A stretch of DNA of 29,924 nt from an uncultured Lachnospiraceae bacterium (GTDB lineage Bacteria; Bacillota_A; Clostridia; Lachnospirales; Lachnospiraceae). Positions 22,684 to 29,924 of this stretch are shown here, one piece after another. Location of the stretch: NCBI GenBank assembly GCA_947564305.1, contig CANOBT010000064.1, forward strand, positions 1-29,924. Direction: 5' to 3'. The position numbers were made by a program, and so were the translations under genes. The notes beneath the pieces were generated by a model. It made no database searches and was not told the DNA's origin. It saw only the letters and a list, made by a program, of their open reading frames with translations. Every line of letters starts with the position of its first letter. Within the stretch, counting starts at the first letter, position 1.

Positions 22684-25035
22684 TTACTCTGTCACTAAGG
22701 AGGTAAGCCTTCCCGTCTTGATCTTTACGGCGGCAATCCACGAAAATGCAATGGAAAGACCTGACACTGCCATTGCTGGGAGCAAGGTATTGGATGCCGT
22801 CAGATGGGATGCAAAATTACTGATCCCAAACATTCGAAGGAGCGCAGCTACAAGAGGATCAGTGAAACATGCGCTGAAAAGCACACCAAGTACAGACCCA
22901 ATCAGAGAAACGATTCCAAACCGTAACGCAAAAGAGAACCGCAGCCTTGCTGAAGTAAAGCCAATTGTTCTGTATATCCCCATATCCTTTTGTTCCATAA
23001 CGAGCAGTTTACTCCCTGTTAAGGCCGTAACAACCAGTATCACGATCACTACAATTCCATACATAAAGCACATCAGAAGCTCCATAGCGGAAAGAATCCC
23101 ATACAACCCGGGCCATGAATTTTCATGAAGATACACATCACCGCCATAGGCTTCATCAAGAGCCTGCATCACTGCCTTCTGCTGTCTTTCGTCTTCCAGA
23201 AAATAGTGGGTGCACCACATATTGTTCGTTTCCCGGCCTATTCTCTGATAACCCGCCCGGCTTAATCCTACATTGGCTCCCATGTCATTTGCACATTGGT
23301 AAATGCCGGAAACCTGATACTCATAAACTCCAAGCTCCCCACCGACCAGAACCGTATCTCCAATCTCCACATCCAGATCTGCCGCCACAAACTCTGTCAA
23401 GACAATCTCATCATCACCAGTGCAGGTCTTTCCTTCCAACAAGTGAAATCGTTCCGGCTCCGTAATCACATTCGCCGTATAATCTATACCTTCCACAGTC
23501 ACTCCCGGCATGGCAAGCATATACTGGTCTGTAATGTCTGTGTAAGACCGAATCAGCCGTTCCACATCCTCAATCGTCGTTTCTCCCATGGGCTGTGCGG
23601 CAATATGCAGGTCAGACGGGTTGAAGGCATCCATCAGTCCTTCCCCATCAGGGCCTAGCCAGGAATCCATACGTCCGATCAAAGAAGCAAAAAACGAAAG
23701 CAAAAGAGCCACCAGGCAGACACCGATGTAACGTGCCTTCCCCACGGAAAGCTGACGTAAAGCCAGCCAAAATCCCAGTCCCTCTTTCGATATTTGTGAA
23801 TACCTGGAGCCGCTTTTCACTGCTTTTCCCTCTTCCCTGCGGATGGCTTTCATCGGCGTGATCTTTTCTATCCCCGCTGTTTTCCAGTACACGAATCCAG
23901 ATAGCACAAGCAGTACCACCAGTAAAGCAGACAGACAGATTCCCCAGGGAATACCTGCGGGAAATAAAAGTCCGGTAGTAGTCAATGTCATACGGCTGAT
24001 AATCTGTGCCGTCGGAAAAGCCGCCAGGCTTCCCGCAGCCATGCCGCATAAAACCGGGAACAAAAAGAGAAATATCTGTATCATCTGCAGCTTTTTTGTT
24101 GTAAATCCGATGGTTTTCAGGATTCCCGTATCCACCATATCCTGCTCCATAGAACTGCTGATACTGTGTCCCAGAACCACCAGTGAAACCAGTACAAGAA
24201 TCAAAGCGAAGGCCAGAAAAAGTCCGGTAAATACATTTTGCAAGGTAAGCATAAATCCAGAGATTGCACTGTCTGAATGTGTAAATTCCGCATATTGTGT
24301 AAGCTCTGTATTTTCATTCAGGACAGCATTCAATTCCGCCCCATTCATATCCACACTATCTCCCTGAAATATATGCAGCATATATCCGTCACGGGCAAGC
24401 CCGTCAATCCCTGCCTGGCTGATCACCTGCACAATCTCATCATGATCCTGCCTGCAGATCAGAAACCCCTTCATCCCAATCATGGTGCTTCCCATAAAGG
24501 GGTCTTCAAACCATCCTTTTACAACGAATGATCTTACCACACTGTTGCGCGCAATATGGAACTGAATCTCGTCTCCGATCTCCACCCCGAACATAGATTG
24601 CATTGATGGTGACACATACATTTCTCCTGGTCCGATTTCCGCGTTTCCGTTTTGATACTCCACCAGGTCATCAATGAAAATCTTATATGGATATTTCTCC
24701 GGTTCATATGTGATCAGTTGTCCTTCACTGTCTGACTGCTGTTTATTTACTTCATATTCTGAAAAAATGACTGGCTGAATACCTATATGATCCGTTTCTG
24801 GAAGTGTATCTATTTCTTCAGCCAGCTTTTCTATATCAGATACACCGGACACCCAGGCAGTCATTTCACCAAAGCCAAGCCGCCCCATCTCTTCCTGTAC
24901 ATAACTTTCTGCATTTTTCCATACACTTAGGGCAGACAGAAGTGTCAATGATAAAAGCAGGAGCAGAATAAAAATTCCGATCAGGCTTCCCTTATGCCGC
25001 TTGCTGAGCGCAAGCCATAACGTTTTGATTTCCAT
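22684..25035 (-). CDS. FtsX/MacB-type ABC permease
   Basis: The product has 783 residues. An N-terminal membrane helix is followed by a large extracytoplasmic domain (about 40-245), three helices with the FtsX-type loop (VDTGILKTIGFTTKKLQ), a second membrane and extracytoplasmic unit, and three C-terminal helices with the matching loop (KDMGIYRTIGFTSARLR). This is the two-repeat permease layout that works with a single ATPase. The ATG at 25035 follows AAGGCGG; the frame to 25077 overlaps the ATPase end. It partners the ATPase encoded 13 nt upstream. Such transporters move lipids, peptides or lipoprotein-like cargo, or drive cell-envelope mechanics. Last gene of operon A. Confidence 0.9.
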   Translation of the reverse strand: MEIKTLWLALSKRHKGSLIGIFILLLLLSLTLLSALSVWKNAESYVQEEMGRLGFGEMTAWVSGVSDIEKLAEEIDTLPETDHIGIQPVIFSEYEVNKQQSDSEGQLITYEPEKYPYKIFIDDLVEYQNGNAEIGPGEMYVSPSMQSMFGVEIGDEIQFHIARNSVVRSFVVKGWFEDPFMGSTMIGMKGFLICRQDHDEIVQVISQAGIDGLARDGYMLHIFQGDSVDMNGAELNAVLNENTELTQYAEFTHSDSAISGFMLTLQNVFTGLFLAFALILVLVSLVVLGHSISSSMEQDMVDTGILKTIGFTTKKLQMIQIFLFLFPVLCGMAAGSLAAFPTAQIISRMTLTTTGLLFPAGIPWGICLSALLVVLLVLSGFVYWKTAGIEKITPMKAIRREEGKAVKSGSRYSQISKEGLGFWLALRQLSVGKARYIGVCLVALLLSFFASLIGRMDSWLGPDGEGLMDAFNPSDLHIAAQPMGETTIEDVERLIRSYTDITDQYMLAMPGVTVEGIDYTANVITEPERFHLLEGKTCTGDDEIVLTEFVAADLDVEIGDTVLVGGELGVYEYQVSGIYQCANDMGANVGLSRAGYQRIGRETNNMWCTHYFLEDERQQKAVMQALDEAYGGDVYLHENSWPGLYGILSAMELLMCFMYGIVVIVILVVTALTGSKLLVMEQKDMGIYRTIGFTSARLRFSFALRFGIVSLIGSVLGVLFSACFTDPLVAALLRMFGISNFASHLTASNTLLPAMAVSGLSIAFSWIAAVKIKTGRLTSLVTE

Positions 25036-25048
25036 TTTATTCACCGCC

Positions 25049-25810
25049 TTACCATGACAGGGCAGACAGCCAGTCACTCAGTTTCTTTTCCCTGTCTTTT
25101 GCGTCATCTTCCCGGTAGACAGGAAGCTGCATTTCGTCCAGTATCCTTCCGTCTTCCAGATAGAGAATCCTGTTTCCCCTTATTGCCGCCCGTATATCAT
25201 GCGTCACCATCAGAATGCTCTGGCCGTCGGCCGCAAGACCAGTCAGAACATTTAATACATCATCCGTATTGCGTTTGTTCAGAGCGCCTGTCGGCTCATC
25301 GGCAAATAAAAGCCCCGGCTGATTGATGATTGCCCTTGCGATCGCGGCTCTCTGCGCCTCCCCTCCTGAAACTTCGAAAGGGAATCTGTCTTTTGCTTTT
25401 TCTACATGCATCTGTTTCAATAAATCTTCCGCTTTCGCCCTTGCACTTTTTGTATCCTGCCCGGAATTCAGGAAACCGGCCACTGCTACATTTTCAAACA
25501 GACTCAGGGAACTGACCAGATGCGTCTGCTGAAATACAAAACCAAACTCCCGGGAGCGCAGGTCCGCCATCTGGCGCTCCCTGTACCCACTGATTTCTTC
25601 TCCCTTATACAGTACCTTCCCTCCTGTGATGCTGTCCATCCCGCTCAAAGCGTACAGCAAAGTTGATTTTCCTGCCCCGGAAGAACCCATGATTACTGTA
25701 AAGTCTCCGGCATAGATATCGATATCAATATTTTTGATCACCTGCTCATTCCCTGAATGATGTGGGAACTGCTTGCATACTCCTCTTGCGGAAAGTAATA
25801 CTTCTTTCAT
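25049..25810 (-). CDS. ABC transporter ATP-binding protein (MacB/LolD type)
   Basis: The product has 253 residues. Walker A GSSGAGKST (42-50), Q-loop FQQ (93-95), signature VSGGEAQR (147-154) and Walker B LLFADEP (167-173). Two small departures: the signature starts with Val instead of Leu, and the D-loop reads GALN rather than GALD. A C-terminal extension of about 30 residues follows the core. It overlaps the PaaK-like gene by 4 bp (ATGA) and precedes its permease by 13 nt, so all are cotranslated in operon A. Confidence 0.92.
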   Translation of the reverse strand: MKEVLLSARGVCKQFPHHSGNEQVIKNIDIDIYAGDFTVIMGSSGAGKSTLLYALSGMDSITGGKVLYKGEEISGYRERQMADLRSREFGFVFQQTHLVSSLSLFENVAVAGFLNSGQDTKSARAKAEDLLKQMHVEKAKDRFPFEVSGGEAQRAAIARAIINQPGLLFADEPTGALNKRNTDDVLNVLTGLAADGQSILMVTHDIRAAIRGNRILYLEDGRILDEMQLPVYREDDAKDREKKLSDWLSALSW

Positions 25811-27174
25811 ATCATCGCCCCCTTTGCGTCCTTCAGGCTGTCAGTTAAAATCAAAGGCTTCTTTCCTGTTGCGGAATCCGGAAGGATTTCTTTTACAAAC
25901 CGTATATAAAATTGTACATAAAGCATCTTTTTCTCTGTAAGTATTTTTTTCATTTCGTTTTGGAGTTCCCTTCTGACGGCCTCCTGCTTTGTTTCATTTG
26001 GAACCTCTGCCAACATCTCGAATGCATCTTCGCCAATCTTGCGGAACTGATAATCCCGAAGTCCTTTAATGCAAAACCCTTCTACCGCTAAAGGATGCAG
26101 AAAATCCCTGTTTCCATCGCCATCTTCAAACCATAGCATATCTTCATCACGCCCAAGCAGGATTTCTGCCCTTCCGAATGGGCTGCCTTCCAAGGGCTTC
26201 TTTAAAACCAGATGATCCGAAATCCGATAACGAATCAGCGGCTGTGCAAAATTATAGAGTGATGTCAGATACATGCTGTCACCTTTCACCTCAATCACAT
26301 TCATATCATCAAAAAGAACCATTCCGCCTTCCCGTCCGGTCCCAACACCAATAGCCAGGGATTCACTGGCTCCATAAAAATTGACAACTTCCGCATGGAA
26401 AACCGATTCCAAGAAACGTCGTAATCCTGGTCCAAGCGGCTCACCACAGGAGATTACCCGGAGTACATCCATTTCAATTTCTCCATTATACACAAGCTCC
26501 CCTAAAATCTTGATCGCAGAAGGATAACCAATGATGATGTTGGGTTTGAAAGTCCGGATGCTATCCACCCATTGTGCCAGGGGCGTATTAATATCCAGAT
26601 ACATCTGTTTCGCACCGACCCCGTCAATCCCATCTCCTACAGCCATTGCCCCTCCATAGCGCCCTGTCGTAGCGGCGATATATACAATCCGTGGCTTTCC
26701 TGCCAGAAGCCTCAAAATCTGCAGCATAGACATATTCCATAAGGCTCCCCGTATGATCCCAAGGAGCATTTGATTCCATGCCGCTTCATCATAAATAAAG
26801 TATCCTGGCTTTCCGGTGCTGCCGGATGAGTGGACGACATGATAATTTCGGAATGTTTTTTCCTGGATATCGCCCTCTGCGTCAAATTTCCGTAATTCTT
26901 CCTGATTTAGATCAGACACGGTAACCAACTCATCAAAGTGCTCCATAAGGATGTTTTTATCAATCGTAGGAAAAGCAGACAGTGGAAGCGTAGAGAGCTG
27001 TTCTTCTTTAATTCCTGCACGTTCAAAAGATTTCTTATAGAAATCGGAATGTTCCCACACGAAATGGAGCAGCCTGCGAAGTTTCTTTTCCTGCATCTGT
27101 TTCATCTGCTTCACAGACTTTTTCTCATTCCGCTTTAATCCATATAAATCCAATAATACTTTTGCGTAATTCAA
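25807..27174 (-). CDS. PaaK-like adenylate-forming enzyme (phenylacetate-CoA ligase family)
   Basis: The product has 455 residues with the adenylate-forming motifs SSGSTGKPG (116-124), YGASES (267-272), RYRISD (316-321) and a late ATGKK lysine (near 438). This family activates a carboxylic acid as the acyl-AMP and often transfers it to CoA; no carrier domain is fused. It uses a TTG start with AGGAGG immediately upstream, and no ATG fits better. It lies 24 nt after the lipid-anchored amidase gene and overlaps the ABC ATPase. A role in handling the acid released by the amidase, or in making an exported acyl compound, is plausible but unproven. It could also belong to the coenzyme F390 synthetase-like branch. 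Confidence 0.88.
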   Translation of the reverse strand: MNYAKVLLDLYGLKRNEKKSVKQMKQMQEKKLRRLLHFVWEHSDFYKKSFERAGIKEEQLSTLPLSAFPTIDKNILMEHFDELVTVSDLNQEELRKFDAEGDIQEKTFRNYHVVHSSGSTGKPGYFIYDEAAWNQMLLGIIRGALWNMSMLQILRLLAGKPRIVYIAATTGRYGGAMAVGDGIDGVGAKQMYLDINTPLAQWVDSIRTFKPNIIIGYPSAIKILGELVYNGEIEMDVLRVISCGEPLGPGLRRFLESVFHAEVVNFYGASESLAIGVGTGREGGMVLFDDMNVIEVKGDSMYLTSLYNFAQPLIRYRISDHLVLKKPLEGSPFGRAEILLGRDEDMLWFEDGDGNRDFLHPLAVEGFCIKGLRDYQFRKIGEDAFEMLAEVPNETKQEAVRRELQNEMKKILTEKKMLYVQFYIRFVKEILPDSATGKKPLILTDSLKDAKGAMI

Positions 27175-27198
27175 AGTCCTCCTACTCCTTTCCTCTAC

Positions 27199-28335
27199 TC
27201 AATACAGAAAACGCGCCACTGCCGCCTTTTCTGCATACTCTGGTATCGAAAAAGCATATCCTCCTTCATAGTTTTCACGATGGTAATACGTTGCCTGTCC
27301 ATCCGTCTGGTTAAATACAATACTCCACTCCGTAGATTCAAACTCCCCGAAATTCCCTTTACTCACACTGCCCAATGCATCACGTACACCTTCTTCACTC
27401 ATGGTTTCATTTTCTTCCAACTGCTCTATCAACATATCATAACGGGTATGGGACTGTGCTGTTCCAATCCCCTGTTTTTCCCCTTCTGCCAGATAAAAGT
27501 TAGTCAAAACCGGCGTTTCTGTCACGATCATTTCATGATTTACATATTCAACAGCTACGCTCCTGCCGGTGGTATCTGCCAGGGCAAAATGAACCATCAT
27601 GCCCATAGAAGCATGCATATCATATTGGTCAAGCAGTTCCAGTGCTTCTTCTACCGTTGCTGCTTTGTCAAGTAATAAACGGATTGCAGTCGTTGTCGTA
27701 ATATCTGGCTTCTCCGTATTCTGTTCAATGGCGGCCGAGTCCTGGATCATATTTACTGATATTGCAAGTCCTTTTTCATTCATTCCATCCAGGGGCGCAT
27801 ACAATGCGGCAACTGTCTTTATTTCATCCATTTTCAGTGCCATGCCGACCAGCCCTCCCTGACCCATAAAGTCTACGTTTACTGTAGAAATGGAAGCATA
27901 TCCGTTTTTAGGACGTGACAGGACTACCATAGCTTCACAATGATTCCAGTCAAAATTACGCCCAAACAGTGACTTACCATCCGGAGTCCGCACTGCCATC
28001 GTACTGCATCCAAAAAGTTCATCCGCAAACTCCAGTTCCACACCCGCCAGAAGGTTCTCCGTCAGGAAAGAAACAACTTCTTTATCAGAAGAAGCGCCGC
28101 CTCTCAATAAAAACTCATCAAACCCATAGTCACCGGTATGGCAGACAGCAGAAAGACCATCTTCTAATTCCTTGATTTCTCCCGTAGGTACAATTTCCGT
28201 GATATTTTTATCTGTTAAATTCGTTTCAGCATTCCTATTTCCCACACTCTGCCCTGTTCTTTTTTCTTTTGTGCCGCATCCGGTCAACGATACAGCAATC
28301 AGGATAACAAACGCAAACCATACATTTCTTCGCAT
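27199..28335 (-). CDS. Lipid-anchored linear amide C-N hydrolase (choloylglycine hydrolase/C45-type Ntn hydrolase)
   Basis: The product has 378 residues. Signal peptide with lipobox LTGC (Cys20), then a linker and propeptide to about 109. The catalytic core begins at Cys110 (FGCSTMAVR). Residues at the spacing of bile salt hydrolase are present: Arg126 and Asp129 (GRNFDW, Cys+16 and +19), Asn186 in GMNEKGL, Asn279 in VLTNF and Arg298. The set supports a real Ntn amidase that must be cut before Cys110 to expose its nucleophile. Substrates in the family include bile-acid conjugates, penicillins and N-acyl amines. Lipid anchoring outside the cell is unusual for bile salt hydrolases. First gene of operon A; AAGGAGGAG precedes the ATG. 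Confidence 0.88.
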   Translation of the reverse strand: MRRNVWFAFVILIAVSLTGCGTKEKRTGQSVGNRNAETNLTDKNITEIVPTGEIKELEDGLSAVCHTGDYGFDEFLLRGGASSDKEVVSFLTENLLAGVELEFADELFGCSTMAVRTPDGKSLFGRNFDWNHCEAMVVLSRPKNGYASISTVNVDFMGQGGLVGMALKMDEIKTVAALYAPLDGMNEKGLAISVNMIQDSAAIEQNTEKPDITTTTAIRLLLDKAATVEEALELLDQYDMHASMGMMVHFALADTTGRSVAVEYVNHEMIVTETPVLTNFYLAEGEKQGIGTAQSHTRYDMLIEQLEENETMSEEGVRDALGSVSKGNFGEFESTEWSIVFNQTDGQATYYHRENYEGGYAFSIPEYAEKAAVARFLY

Positions 28336-28365
28336 TAACAGCTCCTCCTTTTTTACTTTAATTTC

Positions 28366-28449
28366 ATTATAATGATCAGGAAGAAAATAACAAATACTTA
28401 TATCTTATACATGTGTATAGTTGAAACCTATCCGCTTTCCTGCTATACT
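28366..28449. promoter_or_regulatory. Divergent operon A / LysR promoter with LysR-regulon box, copy 2
   Basis: Minus strand: TTGTTA (28388-28393), 16 bp, TATAAT (28366-28371) for the amidase operon. Plus strand: TTGAAA (28421-28426), 17 bp, TATACT (28444-28449) for the LysR gene. The 49-bp block at 28385-28433 lies between and overlaps both -35 boxes. It contains TATACA-TG-TGTATA, a near-perfect inverted repeat of LysR type. One bound LysR could activate operon A and repress its own gene. Confidence 0.88.
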
Positions 28450-28493
28450 GTATGGAAAGAACCAAAAAACAATGAAGAAGGGAGTTTTACCAG

Positions 28494-29390
28494 ATGGAAT
28501 TACGTGTACTTCAATACTTTCTTGCCATTGCAAGAGAACAGAGCATTGTCCGGGCAGCGGAATCACTGCATCTTTCCCAACCCACCCTTTCTACTCAGAT
28601 CAAGGCGATGGAAGAGGAATTGGGGAAGCAGCTTTTAATCCGGGGAACGAAAGGCTCCAGAAAAATCTCCCTTACAGAAGAGGGAATGATCCTGCGGAAA
28701 CGTGCGGAAGAAATCCTGAACCTTGTACAAAAAACAGAAAAAGAAATCACGCTCTCCGATCAAGTCATCGTGGGAGATGTTTATATCGGGACTGGCGAAA
28801 CCGATGCTGTCCGCCTAATTGCGAAAACGGCCAGAAGTTTATATGAGACCTATCCGGGTATCCATTATCATATCTCAAGCGGAAACGCGGAGTTTGTATT
28901 GGAACAGTTAGAAAAAGGATTGATTGATTTTGGCATTATATTTGGTTCTGTAGACAAGTCAAAATATCAATCTATAGCATTTCCTTATAAGGATGTTTGG
29001 GGAGTCCTGATGAGGCGTGATTCACCTCTTGCCTCAAAAAAAGACATTACTCCTGAAGATCTGTGGGATAAACCTCTGATCATATCACGGCAGGAGAATG
29101 GTAACAGTGAGTTAAAAGAATGGATAAAACGAGAACTATCCGAGCTTGAAATTGTTGCAACTTATAACCTGCTTTTTAATGCTTCTTTGATGGTAGAAGA
29201 AGGATTAGGTTATGCGATTGGATTCGATAAAATTATCAATACCTCCGGTAACAGCAGCCTCTGTTTCCGCCCCCTGTCACCCAGAAGGGAAGACAGCATG
29301 AGCATCATTTGGAAGAAGTACCAGGTGTTTTCAAAGGCATGTGAAAAATTTATGGTGAAGTTAAAAGAATTAGCTGAATTCTCTGGATGA
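28494..29390 (+). CDS. LysR-type transcriptional regulator
   Basis: The product has 298 residues, the usual length. An N-terminal winged helix-turn-helix (1-60) contains AAESLHLSQPTLSTQIKAME, and a linker helix and a periplasmic-binding-protein-like effector domain (about 90-295) follow. GAAGGGAG lies before the ATG. It is divergent from operon A and its promoter overlaps the shared 49-bp box, the standard LysR layout. The same box before operon B makes that operon a likely second target. The ligand is unknown; it could be the acid or amide handled by the neighbouring amidase and PaaK-like enzyme. Confidence 0.93.
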   Translation: MELRVLQYFLAIAREQSIVRAAESLHLSQPTLSTQIKAMEEELGKQLLIRGTKGSRKISLTEEGMILRKRAEEILNLVQKTEKEITLSDQVIVGDVYIGTGETDAVRLIAKTARSLYETYPGIHYHISSGNAEFVLEQLEKGLIDFGIIFGSVDKSKYQSIAFPYKDVWGVLMRRDSPLASKKDITPEDLWDKPLIISRQENGNSELKEWIKRELSELEIVATYNLLFNASLMVEEGLGYAIGFDKIINTSGNSSLCFRPLSPRREDSMSIIWKKYQVFSKACEKFMVKLKELAEFSG

Positions 29391-29486
29391 ATCAAATTTG
29401 TATAACTGAAAAATCATTAAGGAAACTTCGGAGGACAGCCAATCTCAAACTGAATAACCGCAGTACATACAGACAGCACATCGAAA

Positions 29487-29511
29487 CAGGAAATCACAAA
29501 AAAATTTCCTG
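29487..29511 (+). terminator. Probable terminator after the LysR gene
   Basis: CAGGAAAT (29487-29494) pairs perfectly with ATTTCCTG (29504-29511) around a 9-nt A-rich loop, followed by CTTTTC and later TTTTT. It lies 96 nt after the LysR stop. Confidence 0.55.
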
Positions 29512-29552
29512 CTTTTCTGCGCTCGTTTTTAGCATTTTTGAAAATCGTCCGT

Positions 29553-29574
29553 ATTATGCCATGTATGGCGTAAT
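29553..29574. terminator. Hairpin between the LysR and DUF2000 genes
   Basis: ATTATGCCAT and ATGGCGTAAT pair with one G-T position around GT. It lies about 30 nt after the DUF2000 stop on the minus strand. Without an adjacent T-run its terminator role is uncertain. Confidence 0.4.
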
Positions 29575-29603
29575 CCTATAGTTGCCGCCTTATTTTACGT
29601 ATA

Positions 29604-29924
29604 TCACCTTAATAATGCCATGCTCCCAGTTAATTTGTTGACTTTCTTTTTAGCACCACAGATGGCAATTCCGAAATAATTCAATTCCGTTTCCGAAACA
29701 CCCTTCATTTTCTCGATAAATTCATCATAAGTTTTGCAACTCTGAGCCAGATCAGAGAAATCCACCACCGTCAAATCTGCAAACTTCGGCTCATACAATT
29801 TCTCGCGGATAGTCTTGATTACCTCCACATTTCCTTTTAAAATCGGCACTGGAAATTCAATGATTCCCAAATGCCCGTTACCTGTCTTGTCATACACATC
29901 CGCACCTACAACCTCCGGCATCTG
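29604..29924 (-). CDS. DUF2000 family protein, partial at the window edge
   Basis: The visible 106 residues continue beyond the right edge; the Met near position 29921 is internal. The sequence (VVGADVYDKTGNGHLGIIEF, LTVVDFSDLAQSCKTYDEF, CGAKKKVNKLTGSMALLR) matches the C-terminal two thirds of DUF2000 proteins, which usually have about 140 residues and a peptidyl-tRNA-hydrolase-like fold. The molecular function is unknown. It is transcribed toward the LysR gene and is probably not part of that regulon. Confidence 0.88.
   Translation of the reverse strand, partial: QMPEVVGADVYDKTGNGHLGIIEFPVPILKGNVEVIKTIREKLYEPKFADLTVVDFSDLAQSCKTYDEFIEKMKGVSETELNYFGIAICGAKKKVNKLTGSMALLR

Overview
The window looks like a chromosomal accessory region of a gut Firmicute, most likely Clostridia/Lachnospiraceae. 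The grounds are AT-leaning sequence with strong GGAGG ribosome binding sites, TTGACA/TATAAT promoters, GH3 glycosidases beside a GtrA-like gene, a GPH-type sugar symporter, cyclophilin-like lipoproteins and a DUF2000 protein. No rRNA, tRNA, CRISPR array or transposase gene was found.

Region 1 (about 320-3920) is a redox/sulfur module. It holds a Crp/Fnr-type regulator, a CoA-disulfide-reductase-like flavoprotein fused to a rhodanese domain, a 2[4Fe-4S] ferredoxin and a NapH/NosR-like membrane Fe-S protein. Both minus-strand promoters carry the same 13-bp palindrome GTGATAAAATCAC, centred about 41-42 bp upstream of the predicted start point, which is where a class II Crp/Fnr activator sits.

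Region 2 (about 4085-6815) is a TetR-ABC-FtsX efflux-type operon with its own promoter and palindromic operator. A clipped small gene lies on its left and a clipped GtrA gene on its right, so it was probably inserted.

Region 3 (about 6800-19050) is for plant or host glycan use. It has a collapsed GH3 pseudogene, a membrane-anchored GH3 enzyme with inverted domain order, a LytTR two-component system, a GPH symporter - carboxylesterase - SASA-type acetylesterase operon, and a Crh-like HPr that lacks the catalytic His. Upstream of the membrane GH3 are two 15-bp direct repeats exactly 21 bp apart (a LytTR-type operator) and a cre-like box. Remnants of an AraC regulator and of another enzyme gene show repeated gene loss.

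Region 4 (about 19080-29390) holds two minus-strand operons and a divergent LysR gene. Operon A encodes a lipid-anchored Ntn amidase of the choloylglycine hydrolase/C45 type, a PaaK-like adenylate-forming enzyme and a MacB-type ABC transporter. Operon B encodes two cyclophilin-like lipoproteins, a small conserved protein, a DUF3737 beta-helix protein and an alpha/beta hydrolase. The promoters of A and B share a 49-bp block (42/49 identical), which defines a probable LysR regulon. A weaker ungapped copy (32/43) sits at the same distance from the -10 box of the LytTR two-component operon, which suggests a regulatory link between regions 3 and 4. A partial DUF2000 gene closes the window.
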